Part shown: positions 45,440-56,265 of the stretch, piece after piece
Numbering within the stretch: position 1 is the stretch's first letter
Layout: the number at the start of each line of letters is the position of its first letter
NCBI GenBank assembly: GCA_030847615.1
Contig: JAUMIR010000001.1
Coordinates: 264,553,187-264,617,186, forward strand
Length of the DNA: 64,000 nucleotides
Source of the DNA: Gambelia wislizenii
Taxonomy: Eukaryota; Chordata; Lepidosauria; Squamata; Crotaphytidae
Direction: 5' to 3'
Notes under the pieces: model-generated
The model's input: only the letters and a program-made list of their open reading frames with translations
What the model was told of the DNA's origin: nothing
The model's database searches: none
Translations under genes and position numbers: made by a program

Positions 45440-47770
45440 CTTCTCTCTCTTAAAACATACAGACCAATCTAATTGAATATTGCTCAACAATAGCAGTTCC
45501 AGGAACAGAGAAGGTGCTTCTGAACCCAGCTTTTATGGCCCTGTCCCATTCACAACACTTTATAGTAGTGTTAGCAGTCTGCGGTTTGATGAAAACAACC
45601 AAGAGATCCAGGAGCTGTTGGCAAAGAAGAGAACTACTCACCAGGCATACCTCGCCCAGCCAAGTTCCCAAGCAACTTTCTGTCTCACATGTAGTAAACT
45701 TCAACAAAAACTCTGCGACATGCAGAACAAGTGGTGGATCAATATAGCAGAAAAGACACAACACTATGCAGATCTGGGTGATCTTAGAGGATTTTATGAA
45801 GCTCTTAAAGCAGTGTTTGGACCTACTTATCAGGTCCAAAGCTCCTTATACAGTACAGATGGTCAAACATTAATTACTGATAAAGCCTCCATCCTGAATC
45901 GATGGGCTGAACATTTTCAAAGTCTCTTTAGTGCCAACCAAGTAGTCCAAGGCTCAGCTGTCCAACATATGATACAAAAAAAAAATGAAAAATGAATTGG
46001 ACATAGTTCCCACTTTGGAAGAGATCCTTAAGGCCATACAGCAGATGAAAAATGGCAAGGCAGCTGGGATTGATGGAATCCCACCTGAAGTTTGGAAACA
46101 CGGAGGTCATGCACTCCACAATAAATTCCACGAACTCCTTGTGAATTGCTGGGAAAAAGAGGAACTGCCATCAGATCTCTGAGATGCAGTCATCATCACC
46201 CTATACAAGAAAAAAGGAGCAAAATCTGATTGCTCAAAGTATCGAGGCATAACACTGCTCTCTATTGCTGGAAAAATCCTTGCAAGGATACTCCTGAACA
46301 GATTAGTTCCTGCTATTACAGAAGAACTTCTTCCTGAAAGCCAATGTGGCTTCAGAGCCAATAGGAGTACTACAGATATGGTATTTGCCCTTAGACAGCT
46401 GCAAGAGAAATGTAGAGAGCAGAACAAGGGTCTCTATGTAACATTTGTTGACCTCACCAAAGCCTTCGACACTGGAGTAGAAAAGGTCTGTGGCAGATCC
46501 TGGAAAGATTAGGATGTCCCCCCAAATTCCTTAAAATGATTATCTTGATACACGAGGGCCAGTGCAGTCAAATCAGATATGGTGATGCTCTTTCAGAGCC
46601 CTTTCTAATAACTAATGGAGTGAAGCAAGGTTGTGTTTTTGCTCCAACAATCTTCTTCAGTATGATGCTCCAAAGGGCTGTGGCAGAGTTTGAAGAAGAA
46701 GACGGCATCTATATACGTTACCGTATTGATGGTAGATTATTTAACTTAAGCCTTCTGAGGGCTCGCACTAAGAATCTAAACTATCTAGTCCGTGAGCTGC
46801 TCTTCGCTGATGATGCTGCCCTTGTTGCCCACACAGAAGCAGCTCTGCAGCACCTAACATCCTGCTTCGCAACAGCTGCAGAGCTGTTTGGGCTGGAAGT
46901 CAACCTGAAGAAAACAGAAGTTCTTTACCAGCCTGCACCACAGGACGAACACCACCATCCCCACATTGCTGTTGGCAAATCTGTGCTTAAGTCCATTCAG
47001 CAGTTCACCTACCTGGGAAGCATCATCTCTTCAGATGCCAAGATTGACAAAGAGATCGATCACAGATTAGCAAAGGCATATAGCGCATTTGGAAGACTTT
47101 ACAAAAGAGTCTGGAGTTATAAACACTGAGGCGAAGCACAAAAATCAGTGTGTATAGAGCCATTGCACTGTCTATTCTCCTTTATGTGTCTGAAACATGG
47201 GTCACCTATCGCCAACACTTACGACTCCTCGAATGCTTTCATCAATGCTGTATACGCACAATCCTAAATATACACTGGACTGACTATGTGATGAATGTTG
47301 CTGTCCTTGAGCAAGCAGGGATCACCAGCATTGAGGCCATGATATTGAAAACACAGCTGCGCTGGGCAGGGCACATTTCTAGGATGGAGGATCATCGCCT
47401 CCCAAAAATAGTGCTCTACGGTGAACTCACCACGGGTCAGCATAAGAGGGGTGCTCCAAAAAAGTGATACAAGGACTCCCTAAAACAACATCTCAGGTTC
47501 GGCCAAATTGATCACCAACAATGGTCCGCCATGGCCTCACTATCCACAATGCTGCAGCCTTATTTGCGAACTCACACCGAACAAGTCTTGAAGAGAAACG
47601 ACAATGCAGAAAGAATCATAACCCGGAAACATCACCCAAGGAGACCTTCTGCTGTGCTTTCTGCAACCGGATTTGTTTATCTTGGATTGGCCTTTTTAGT
47701 CATTAGCACGCTTGCAGAAAATGTGGGATGAGTCCTTCCTGAATCTTCATTTGTGAAGAAAAGCCAGAGA
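45440..47770 (+). mobile_element. RTE-like LINE, largest copy (RT and C-terminus)
   Basis: Contains a decayed ORF2 and the common 3' end (GAAGAAAAGCCAGAGAGAGA). The 5' part with endonuclease is missing. Three other copies of its 3' end occur in the window (7056, 31975, 35567). Confidence 0.8.
45480..47705 (+). pseudogene. RTE-like ORF2 reverse transcriptase pseudogene
   Basis: It would have copied the element's RNA at a nicked target. Pieces in order: linker and RT start (45480-45995, with NGKAAGIDGIPPEVW just after in another phase), RT fingers (YRGITLLSIAGKILARILLN), motif A VTFVDLTKAFDT, then NGVKQGCVFAPTIF and LLFADDAALVAHTEAALQ (46536-47129), and the post-RT SETWVTYRQHLRLLECFHQC (47150-47467). 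Damage visible: a shift in an A-run near 45985, TGA at 46180-46182, a deletion after motif A near 46473, a lost base at about 47126, and a stop at 47465. The C-terminal zinc-binding block remains near 47640-47705. Clade name is tentative. Confidence 0.85.
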
Positions 47771-47814
47771 GAGATAGCAGTGTTAGCCACCATCATCACC
47801 ATGGGTCCTTCCAA

Positions 47815-48045
47815 CTTTCTTCTCTTTCTATCATCTGATCTTTGAAGTGAAGCAGGTCCAGCCTAGGTTAGTACTTGGATGGGAGACCACCAATGAATAC
47901 CAGATGCTGTAGGCTATATTTTAGAGGAAGCAACTGGCAAAACCATCTCTGAGTACTCCTTGCCTAAGGAAACCCCATGAAATTCATGAGGTCGTCATAA
48001 GTCAACTGGTGACTTGAAGGCACACACACACACACACACACACCA
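47815..48045 (+). mobile_element. 5S-derived SINE with (AC)n tail
   Basis: GTTAGTACTTGGATGGGAGA and GAATACCAGATGCTGTAGGC mark the 5S head. The body and the tail 'cataagtcaactggtgactt' then 'gaaggcacac' follow, running into a CA array (48019-48042). Confidence 0.8.
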
Positions 48046-49717
48046 ATAAAATAAACAAATAAATAAGTTAAGAGAAAAGGGCAAAATAGCTTGCATAGGA
48101 GTATCTTTTGATTGGTAGTGCTAAGACCCATCAGTCTGGAAATACCCAGATTCAACATTTTCATTTCTTAGGTTTAGCAGATCTGCTGCTTGTCCAGAAG
48201 AGTTACTGGGGCGGGGGGCGGGGAGCGGGGGGGGGGGCAAACACGGGATCTGTTAAATACAGATTGAGTCTCAACTTTTAAAAAAACTTCCCAGCAAACA
48301 CTCACAGCTCTGATCTGGATCAGGACCAGGTGAGGAAGGCTTAAAACATTTTTCCCAGTTGCTTTTTGCTTCAGAATCCCTCCTTTCTTGCCACCACTTC
48401 AGTTCTTCCTTGTTTTTAATCCCTCACCCCCTGTATGGAGGAATGGAGTTCTGAAGCAAACAAACAAATGGAGAAATATCTAAGGCCCCCATACCCATGT
48501 GTACTGGTCCCACTTTGAACCAAGGTCATGCACACTTACTAGACAATAAAGAAAAAGAAGCAGACCTTAAACTCCATGAAATGTATTTCATGTATTTAGT
48601 ATAGATGGCAACTGTAGAGCACAGGATGAGACTTCACTGTACTCACTGGGAGCACATGGCTAGCCCTGACCCATCATTAGTATACTTGACACACAGACAA
48701 GGAAGTACAATAGGATAGGGAATCAGCCACTCTAGAAGCAGAAAGCCATTTCCTTTGCTTTCCTGGTTATTAATTTGGTGGCAGCCATCTTTTCTGGCAA
48801 GTGTACCACAGCTAAAGTCTCTAGGACAATACAGGACCACGTTAATCTGTGTATCATGGTCCATATGCAGCTCCACATGCCTTACTGAGGTGGGAAAGCA
48901 CTGCTAGTTAGGCAACAGAATTGTGGGTCAAATCATCCAAAACCTTGTTCTCCACAGGTCTGTCCTGCACCAAAAATTCCTCTTGCGTGTGTCATTTGTG
49001 GCATTCATGCCACAGGCTGCCCATTCTAACCCCAAAGAATGCTGAGAAGAAGTGAAACTGATCAGACAAAATGAGATGACCAGCAAATTCTGATTTAGTC
49101 AATTCCAGCTGGAAGCAAAACTGCATTTTTTTTTCTTTTTAAAGAAAAGCAAAAAGTGAAAGGGTTTTTTAAAAAATTGCTTGCTTTATTCATTCATTAC
49201 ATTTTTACTCAGTTGCTCAACCAAGAGGCCTTTGGAGCAGCACACATATAAAGTCACAAAAGAAAAGAGAGTGGAGAGGAAAGATGAAAAAACATGTAAG
49301 TTTTCAGCAGAACTTAGGTTCAGCAGAACTTAGGTTTAACAGCCCTGAGTCCCTTGTCATCTTCCTCTGTTACATCCTGCTGGTGGGAACAGTTGAGGAA
49401 AGAGCCTTCACTGAGGTGGTTCTTCTACAAGCCCAATAAAATGGCCTCACTTTCCCCTTTCCTCCCCTCCAACTGCTGCAGCTTGCCAGGGTGGCTGCTG
49501 ATGGGGCAGGAGAAGGAGGAACCTGACGGAAGTTGGCAGAGCTGAGAGAAAGGAATGCAAGGAGATACTCTTCTCTTCACTTCTCCAGAACCACCACTTT
49601 TTACAATGGTTCCAAAACCACTCAGGGCATCAGCAGTGGCTGCTGAGAGGCAATTATTTGCCACCTATGCAATCCAATCCATGATATCAGTGTGGGTGTG
49701 GGTATTGCCCTAAGAGG
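48046..49717. other. No classifiable feature
   Basis: A G-rich run lies near 48210-48240. 49310-49335 holds a short duplicated phrase ('cagcagaacttaggtt' twice). No gene or repeat family recognised. Confidence 0.35.
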
Positions 49718-49722
49718 TGGGG

Positions 49723-50333
49723 TGTCTGGGAAAGCAGCCAACTGAAGGGCTGATAAGAATGATACATGCAAAATGCAAGGCTTTGCAGCAACACAAAAAT
49801 AATTCTGAAGCAGAGTACCAGTTCAATGTCCAATAGCAAAACCAGGGGGCAAACCAAAGGTCCAGGAGTCCAGAGAGCAAGTCAGCGAGTCCAGTTCAGG
49901 GTCAAGAGTTCCAGATCAATCCGAGGTCTAGGAGGCAAGGTTTCAGGAAACAAGGGAGTCCAAGTCAGATGCTTTCACCAGGGAATGCAGATAGACTCTG
50001 ACGAAGAAGCTTGGCATCTCACAGCTGTTTATTTTGGCCCAGCTCCTAATCACAGCTGTTTGGTGATTGCTGAGCGTTTCTCATATAATCTCCGGGATCG
50101 CTGGAGGCATGCCCTTTTTCTCCTTCTCTGGCTGAAGGTAGGTACCTCTTCATCCTGCTCCTCTATGTCTCCCAGGCCTGGAACCTCTGCTGGGGGGAAG
50201 CTAGGCTGCTGTCATGGGCTCTGCTGCAGTTGGCATAGTAGAGCTAGGTTCTGGCTTGGCCTGCTCTGCTGGAGCTGGCTCAGCCTCCTCGTCCTCTGAG
50301 TCCTCCGAGTCCTCAGCCTGGCTGGCCATGACA
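49723..50333 (-). mobile_element. Solo LTR, 611 bp, perfect TSD TGGGG
   Basis: TGTCTGGGAAAGCAGCC starts and CCATGACA ends the segment, with TGGGG on both sides (49718-49722, 50334-50338). It shares its first bases and overall plan with the LTR at 24818. Minus-strand reading gives the 'cctggactc..ttgacc' rich region and a serine/glutamate-coding-like run near 50280-50320, which is LTR sequence and not an exon. Confidence 0.75.
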
Positions 50334-50338
50334 TGGGG

Positions 50339-51204
50339 GTGCTATAGAGCCCCACCCATGATACCTTTCTATTATTATTGGGGGGAATTATTAGCTCAAA
50401 TGGCTGGTCTGCAAGAGGAGGGTAACTTCAGAGATATTTTCACCTATGTATACCGGTACTAACTGTAGAAGAGGCTCCAGTTGAGGGAAACGAAAGTATT
50501 TCATTAGAAAAACATAGACTAACACAAAAGAACCTACACTCTTACAAACTATACAAGGCTATAAGAAAAAGAAGAGGGAAGGATTGGAGACAGAGTCCAG
50601 GTAAGAGGGAAATAATTACCGGTCTTAGGAGAAGAAAGTTCTGTGTAGCGAACTCAGACTGGCATCTGAGGGTGGCACAGCAGAGAAAGGGAGTGGCTGG
50701 GTCCCTCTGCAACACACTTTGCTGTAATGTAGGCTGTAATTTATAACTCATTTCATGCCTTGAAGGGGTGTTCTGGCTTCAACAATGGCTAGGTGGCTCT
50801 TCCAAGGGAGAGACAAAGGACAATGGAACTCAACTGATTGTTTTACTTGCTGGGGGATAGAAATTGATGGGACTTGCAAGGCTGGACAGGAGGGGATATA
50901 GGAAAGATTTCCATAGGAATAGATTTGGGAATGGTCACTTAATTGCTTGTTTGTTTGATTGATTGAATGAACCATTGCTGAGGTGCCCAGGGCTGGAAGA
51001 AAGGATTAGCACATACCTCCTTAACAACTGTGTTTACGAAGGGGCTTCTGCACAATCCTAATTTGGGCTTTCCTGCCATCATATTTCTAAGACACATCCC
51101 AGATCATTGTGACCTCTAACTGACCTTTGGTTTGCTCCAGCCAACCTGACACCGAAAAGTGTCCAATATTATGAGATACCATGGGGAGGGAGTAGTAGGG
51201 CATA
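50339..51204. other. No classifiable feature
   Basis: No repeat or protein signal recognised. Short frames on the minus strand (50542-50975) are unsupported. Confidence 0.35.
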
Positions 51205-51388
51205 CATGTGCTTTCAAGTCGCTTGTCAACTTAATTTTAGAGGGTTTTCTTAGGCAAGCAATACTCAGAGGTGGTTTTGCCAGTTCCTTTTTCTGAAATA
51301 GAGTCTGCAACACCTGATACTCCCTGGATGCTGGCCCTGCATAGCTTCCAAGATCAGATGGGATCTGGTGCCTTCAGGGTATTTAGGC
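51205..51388 (-). mobile_element. 5S-derived SINE with internal head deletion
   Basis: Inverse tail 'gtgctttcaagtcgcttgtc', body 'ggcaagcaatactcagaggt', and head 'agcttccaagatcagatggg' then 'atctggtgccttcagggta'. The middle of the 5S part (TAGTACTTGGATGGGAG) is deleted. Confidence 0.7.
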
Positions 51389-52439
51389 CTCTCCAATCCA
51401 TGATAGGAATCCCAAAATGTACACACCACTGTGGGAGTGCTGGCCATGTTTCTCTAGGTTTGTTTTGGCTTTTCTACTGAACAATTTGAAACACTCTGAA
51501 AATTTTAAACATGCTTAGAGACAGAGCTCATTCAGAGACCACCATGGCAAGGTATAAAAGACAAGCAAGTGTATGATGGATAAGGGCAGTTCTTCAGTAG
51601 TGTTTGTCTCTAAACAACTGTCATCACATTCAAGTCGTGTTCTGTACTAGAAGAGCTAAGGTTATGGGTACTCTTAGGGCTTAAATGTGAAAGAGGAGAG
51701 AGTGGCTGCAATACCGAAACCCTGGCAGAACAAAATTGGGACAATGAGGAATTTTTTTCCTGTTACTGCACCAGCCTGCATAAGAGTTGGGCTTAAATTT
51801 GGTTCTCAAGGCCATCTTCCAAGATGTTGAACAAAGAAACCTAGATGTTTGCCTGGTACAATCACAGCCTTAACAAAAAGTGTGTTAAAGGATATATAAA
51901 CATTACATGGGAAGAACATTGGTGTGGGAGTGGTGGGAGGAGATGAACAGACTTGAAATTGTATCTTCTCATCTATCCCTGTTTAATGGCATTATGAATC
52001 AATGAGACTACAGTATTTGTCTGTCTATCTCTGTATCTGTCTATGAAGAATACAGTATTAAAATCCCATCCATCCCTTCACAGGTACAACATATTTCATT
52101 AATGACTGCCAATTCCTCTTTGCAAACATTATAGCATCTTAACTGTGCAGTAACACAATTAGATTCATTTGTCTTGTTCATAGAACTATAGCAGCTCTTA
52201 GCTTGAAATCCCCCCACCCACCCGAAGCAGGCTTATTGAAGGCATAGCTGGTGTTCCTTCTGTTCTTTTAATGCACCACAAGTGTTTTCCTAGAATGGGA
52301 CAAAGAGGCAATATATATCATAAAGAATAGCTCCTAATGGCCACAACAATACTTCATTTATTTTCCATGACATGTAGGTACTGGAACAGACAGGTGTTAG
52401 ACAAAATTGTGTTTTCTGGAATCCCAACTTTTGATTGTT
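51389..52439. other. No classifiable feature
   Basis: A short (TCTG/TATC)-rich stretch lies near 52015-52045. Nothing else. Confidence 0.35.
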
Positions 52440-52582
52440 TAGTTTTTTTAGTTTTAGTTGGTTATTTATACCCCGCTCTTCAGCCACAAGGCTATCAGAG
52501 CGGCTTACAAATTGTATTAAGCAATAGCTATTTATACATCTACACTGCGTTAAGCAGTTTCCAATGTGTGTTAGCTAATAAA
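52440..52582 (-). mobile_element. tRNA-derived SINE 3' fragment
   Basis: 'tataccccgctcttcagcca' and 'caaggctatcagagcggctt' are the inverse of the SINE 3' end at 26641. It is truncated at 'gtgtgttagctaat'. Confidence 0.75.
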
Positions 52583-52606
52583 AAACAATAACATATTTCT
52601 GTCCCT

Positions 52607-53176
52607 GGACTTTATCAGACCAGGCAAATATGGTGTCATAATGACACTAAATTAATGCGAAAGAGCACGCATATCAAATGATGTTGTTCTTTTGTGTTAA
52701 TGTCCTGTCCAAATCCCATTCCTTTTTATTGACAGGCCAAGCCGTCAATAGATCAGCTGTGGTGCTTTTTTTGCTGGTATTGCTGGCATTTCAAACCTCA
52801 CACCATTGTGCTCAGTGAATACAGCGTCAATTGTCAGAACACTTCCAGGTGATATCAGGACAGCCAGGTAGGGGACAGACACTATCTTTTTTTCCCTCTC
52901 CAGTGTACTTGGGACATTGTGAGTGTTTTTCTGTTCTTGTGTGTCCTTTTTGTGGGTTTTTTAAATGTATTTTTGAATTTGCCCCGTTAGTGTCTTCTCG
53001 AGAGATTTGGAACCCGGAAGTAAATGGAGTTCCATTCGCACTCCATTATTGCCGGGGCTGCCTTTCTGATGTGACTCAAAGTAAGTTTGAGTGGGGGGGT
53101 GTCCTTCACTGGTGTAAAAACATTAAAAAATATGCCAGGCAAAAGAACATTTATGGGGTGGGTATGATAAAAGTCC
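52607..53176. mobile_element. MITE family A copy 4 (570 bp), TSD CCT
   Basis: Starts GGACTTTATCAGACC and ends GGTATGATAAAAGTCC, with CCT at 52604-52606 and 53177-53179. The interior follows copy 2 ('caagccgtcaatagatcagc', 'cagaacacttccaggtgata', 'gttccattcgcactccatta'). Confidence 0.85.
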
Positions 53177-53305
53177 CCTATGTTTGCTGACCATCTTTCA
53201 GCATAACCTCCAAAATTTCATAGATGAAAACCAGGACAAATGGGGCCAAGCAATATGAACGTGGTCAAGACAGAAAAAGTTATTATTCAGGAACAACACA
53301 CAAGC

Positions 53306-53670
53306 TAAGGGCTTGTCTACATGGGCAACATACCCCCATCTTGCCTGTGTCTTATATCCCTGCAGACCTGATGACACAGGACCTCTGCCCCATTCAGCCC
53401 CCATGTGGTCCTCACCACTCCCAGGGCAAAGACAGGGCTAAGACAGGGGGAAGACTGGCTACGGTGCTTTACCACATTTATTTTTTTAAAACTGCTTTAT
53501 TCCATTCCTGCCGGAAGGAATGAATCAGGCCCCGTGTGACCGCTGGAGCCCGTCCCAGCAGGCCAGCCCATTGTTGCATGCTGCCAGTCTGCCGTCGCTC
53601 TGCTGTCACAGGAAGGAGACCTGCAGCATCTGACCAAGGCTGGTCATGTGCAGGGGGCCTTGGTCACTGC
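53306..53670. mobile_element. Family D-like element, right end unresolved
   Basis: Begins CTAAGGGCTTGTCTACATGG, like the D terminus with a TAA in front. 'ggtcatgtgcagggggcctt' also occurs in inverse at 63400-63425. Confidence 0.4.
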
Positions 53671-53796
53671 TTAAGAGCCTTTGTAATCACTGTGAATATT
53701 CTTTACCACCCTACCTGTGTATACAGCAGGAATGGGCTAAGTGCAGCCTGAGGCCCTCAAAGCCTTTTCTTTGGCCCACCCTCCTACCACAATTCC

Positions 53797-54090
53797 CCAG
53801 TGCCCTGGTGACGCAGTGGTTAAATGCCAGTACTGCAAGTCACCACATTGCAAATTGCAAGTTAGATTCCAGCGGGCTCCAAGGTTCACTCAGCCTTCCA
53901 TCCTTTCGTAGGTCGGTAAAATGAGTACCCAGCTTGTGGGGGCAATTAGCTAACACACATTGGAAGCTGTTTAATGCAGTTAGATGTGTAAATAGCTACT
54001 GCTTAAAACAATTTGTAAGCCGCTCTGATAGCCCTGTGGCTGAAGAGCGGGGTATAAATAACTAAATAACTAACTAAAGAAAGAAAGAAA
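53797..54090 (+). mobile_element. tRNA-derived SINE with L2-like tail
   Basis: Box A region TGACGCAGTGGTTAAATG, box B region GCAAGTTAGATTCCAG, body as at 26641, 3' end 'gccgctctgatagccctgtg' and (TAAC/AAAG)n tail to about 54098. Confidence 0.85.
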
Positions 54091-54098
54091 GAAAGAAA

Positions 54099-54354
54099 AT
54101 ATCAGCACAAAAAATAGGTTTTGCTGCTCCTGGAACCTGATGCTCCTGCTTCCAGGAGCATCCATTTTTGTTTTGCCAGGTTAACAAGCCCTCATAATCT
54201 CATACGCCCTAACATTTCACAGACGAAAACTGGTGTACATGTGGCAAAAGTTATAAACAAGGAAGAACCCACAAGCCTGGAGAGGCTGCAGCAGTTTGCT
54301 TTTGCCTGAGCCTACTGGGGAGGGCAAGATTCCTCCCCCTGCTGAGTTCACTGA
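54099..54354. other. Short unclassified spacer
   Basis: Nothing recognised. Confidence 0.3.
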
Positions 54355-54530
54355 GTACAAACTACTTCAGCATTTTGAACAGAGTTTTCAGCAACTGAAG
54401 GAAGTCGAGGGCAAAGAGGGAAAGAGGGAGGAAGAGAGAGCAACTGGGACATTTGAAAGCAGCTAAAAAAGTTGGACAGAGAAGTCATTGGGACTGTCCC
54501 TGACAAATAAGTGCAGTTGGAGAGCATGTG
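54355..54530 (-). repeat. Unclassified dispersed repeat U, copy 3
   Basis: Inverse of 36395-36565: 'gggactgtccctgacaaata', 'catttgaaagcagctaaa', 'gaggaagagagagcaactgg'. Confidence 0.55.
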
Positions 54531-54847
54531 GTATCTATATCTTAAACAGAGTCCCATGAATTTTGTTTGAAAAATAAATAACTGGCGAACATCACAAAGA
54601 ATCATCATTGGGGCAGACATAGATAGCAAAGGACTGCAAAGCAACAGGTTCAAAGTAGAAAGTAATTTTTCCTCATTAAAATTTTCACATTTCTGTTGTA
54701 ATGTGACTTTAATTTCAGAGATTAAACAAAGTCAACTGTGAGAGAATTCAACACTTCACTTCCTAAGTAATTGCCAAGGCCTAACATGAGCACAGCCAGA
54801 AGTGTTATGGAAAGCCTTCTCATTTTCGAGCTCCAAAGTTTTATCAA
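54531..54847. other. Unclassified spacer
   Basis: AT-rich, nothing recognised. Confidence 0.3.
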
Positions 54848-55454
54848 ATATCTTGGTGCTCTTTTTTTAAAAAATTAATAATTTTATTAATTTTTTAAAA
54901 TAAAAAAAAAACACATACAATTACTACATAAGACTTAACAAACATATATAACAGTGATTCCCTCCACCAAGGGACTTCCCTTTACATTCATCCCTCTTTC
55001 CAGAAAATCATTGTTTCCAACTCAGGTTTGCTTCTTCTCCCCTTTATTAATACAAATTCTAAAAATTTACTCCATTTTTCACCAAAAACATTCTTATTTA
55101 ACCCTCCTTTTTTTCTTTAACCATATTTGTTAATTTCTCATTTATAGCTATATTCCATACTTCCTCATACCATTCTTCTATTTTATATTCACCTTGTATT
55201 TTCCATTTCTTTGCTATTATTAACCTTGCTGCTGTCAGCAAGTTTGTTAACAAATCCTTAACAATTTGAGATTCTTGTATTTTTTCACAATATGATAATA
55301 ATGCTATTTCAGGGCTTAAAGGTATATTTATCTCCAGTATTTCACTTATTTCCTTCATTACTATGTTCCAAAATTTCTGTACATATTTGCAATTCCACCA
55401 CATATGCATATACGTTCCCAATTCTTGGCAACCCCTCCAACACTGTGCTGAATA

Positions 55455-56265
55455 CAGTTTCCCCTCCACATTCGCGAACTCGACATTCGCGGTTTCGGTT
55501 ATTCGCGGTTTTGGGAGGCCCCCCCTGGGCCCCCCCAAAACCGCAAGACGGGGCCTCTGGAGGCCCCGTAAAAGCCCTTGGAGGGAGCGGAGAGGGCTGG
55601 GGAGGCCTTCACGGGGCCCTCGGAGACCCTCCGGAGGCGCCGTGAAGGCCCCGGGGAGGGTGGGGGGAGGCGCTGGGGAGGGTGGGGGGGAGGCCGCGGA
55701 GGCCTTCACGGAGCCTTCCAAGGCTCCATGAAGGCCACGGGGAGGGTGCGGGGAGCCCCCGGGGAGGGTGCGGGGAGCCCCCGGGGAGGGTGGGGGGAGG
55801 CGATGGGGAGGGTGGGAGAAGGCCGCGGAGGCCTTCACAGAGCCCTCCAAGGCTCCGTGAAGGCCTTGGGGAGGGTGGGGGAGGCGATGGGGAGGGTGGG
55901 AGAAGGCCGCGGAGGCCTTCACGGAGCCCTCCAAGGCTCCGTGAAGGCCCCGGGGAGTGTGTGGGGAGGCCGCGGAGGCCTTCACGGAGCCTTGGAAGGC
56001 TCTGTGAAGGCCCCGGGGAGTGTGGGGGGAGGCGCTGGGGAGTGTGGGGGGAGGCCACGGAGGCCTTCACGGGGCCTCGGGAGAGTCTCCGGAGGCCCCG
56101 TGATGGCCTTGGGAGGGAGTGGGGAGCCCGGGAAAAGCGAGTATGGGGCCTCCGGTGGCCCCATGGTCGCTTTAGCGGGGGAGGGGAGGGCAATCAATAT
56201 TCACAGTTTTTGACATTCACGGGGGTCCGTGGAACCTAACCCCCGCGAATGTGAAGGGACAACTC
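55455..56265. mobile_element. Tigger-like transposon with GC-rich minisatellite core, 811 bp
   Basis: Starts CAGTTTCCCCTCCACATTCG and ends GCGAATGTGAAGGGACAACTC, with TA at both sides (55453-55454, 56266-56267). The first and last ~80 bp are ordinary transposon arms ('ttcgcggtttcggttattcg'). Everything between is tandem GC-rich sequence. Long frames on both strands (295, 211, 194 and 185 codons) come from that tandem sequence and the adjoining L1. Confidence 0.85.
55601..56150. repeat. GC-rich minisatellite of palindromic units
   Basis: GGAGGCCTTCAC starts units at 55601, 55698, 55827, 55911, 55974 and 56059 (spacings 97, 129, 84, 63, 85). Most units carry a hairpin of GGCCTTCACGGAGCC against GGCTCCGTGAAGGCC with a short loop. 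G-rich (GGGGAGGGTGGGGGGAGG) linkers vary in number and explain the length differences. Confidence 0.9.

Noticed and set aside
50214..50333. Exon encoding an acidic serine-rich tail
   Set aside because: The stretch lies inside a solo LTR bounded by TG...CA and a perfect TGGGG duplication.
55540..56180. CpG island promoter of a host gene
   Set aside because: The GC-rich stretch is the core of a TA-flanked transposon with no adjacent exon; the same architecture occurs at 59705 and 60416.
55098..56239. Long frames of 295, 211, 194 and 185 codons on both strands
   Set aside because: They run through the GC-rich tandem units of a transposon and, on one strand, into L1 ORF2. The simultaneous openness on opposite strands is a composition effect.
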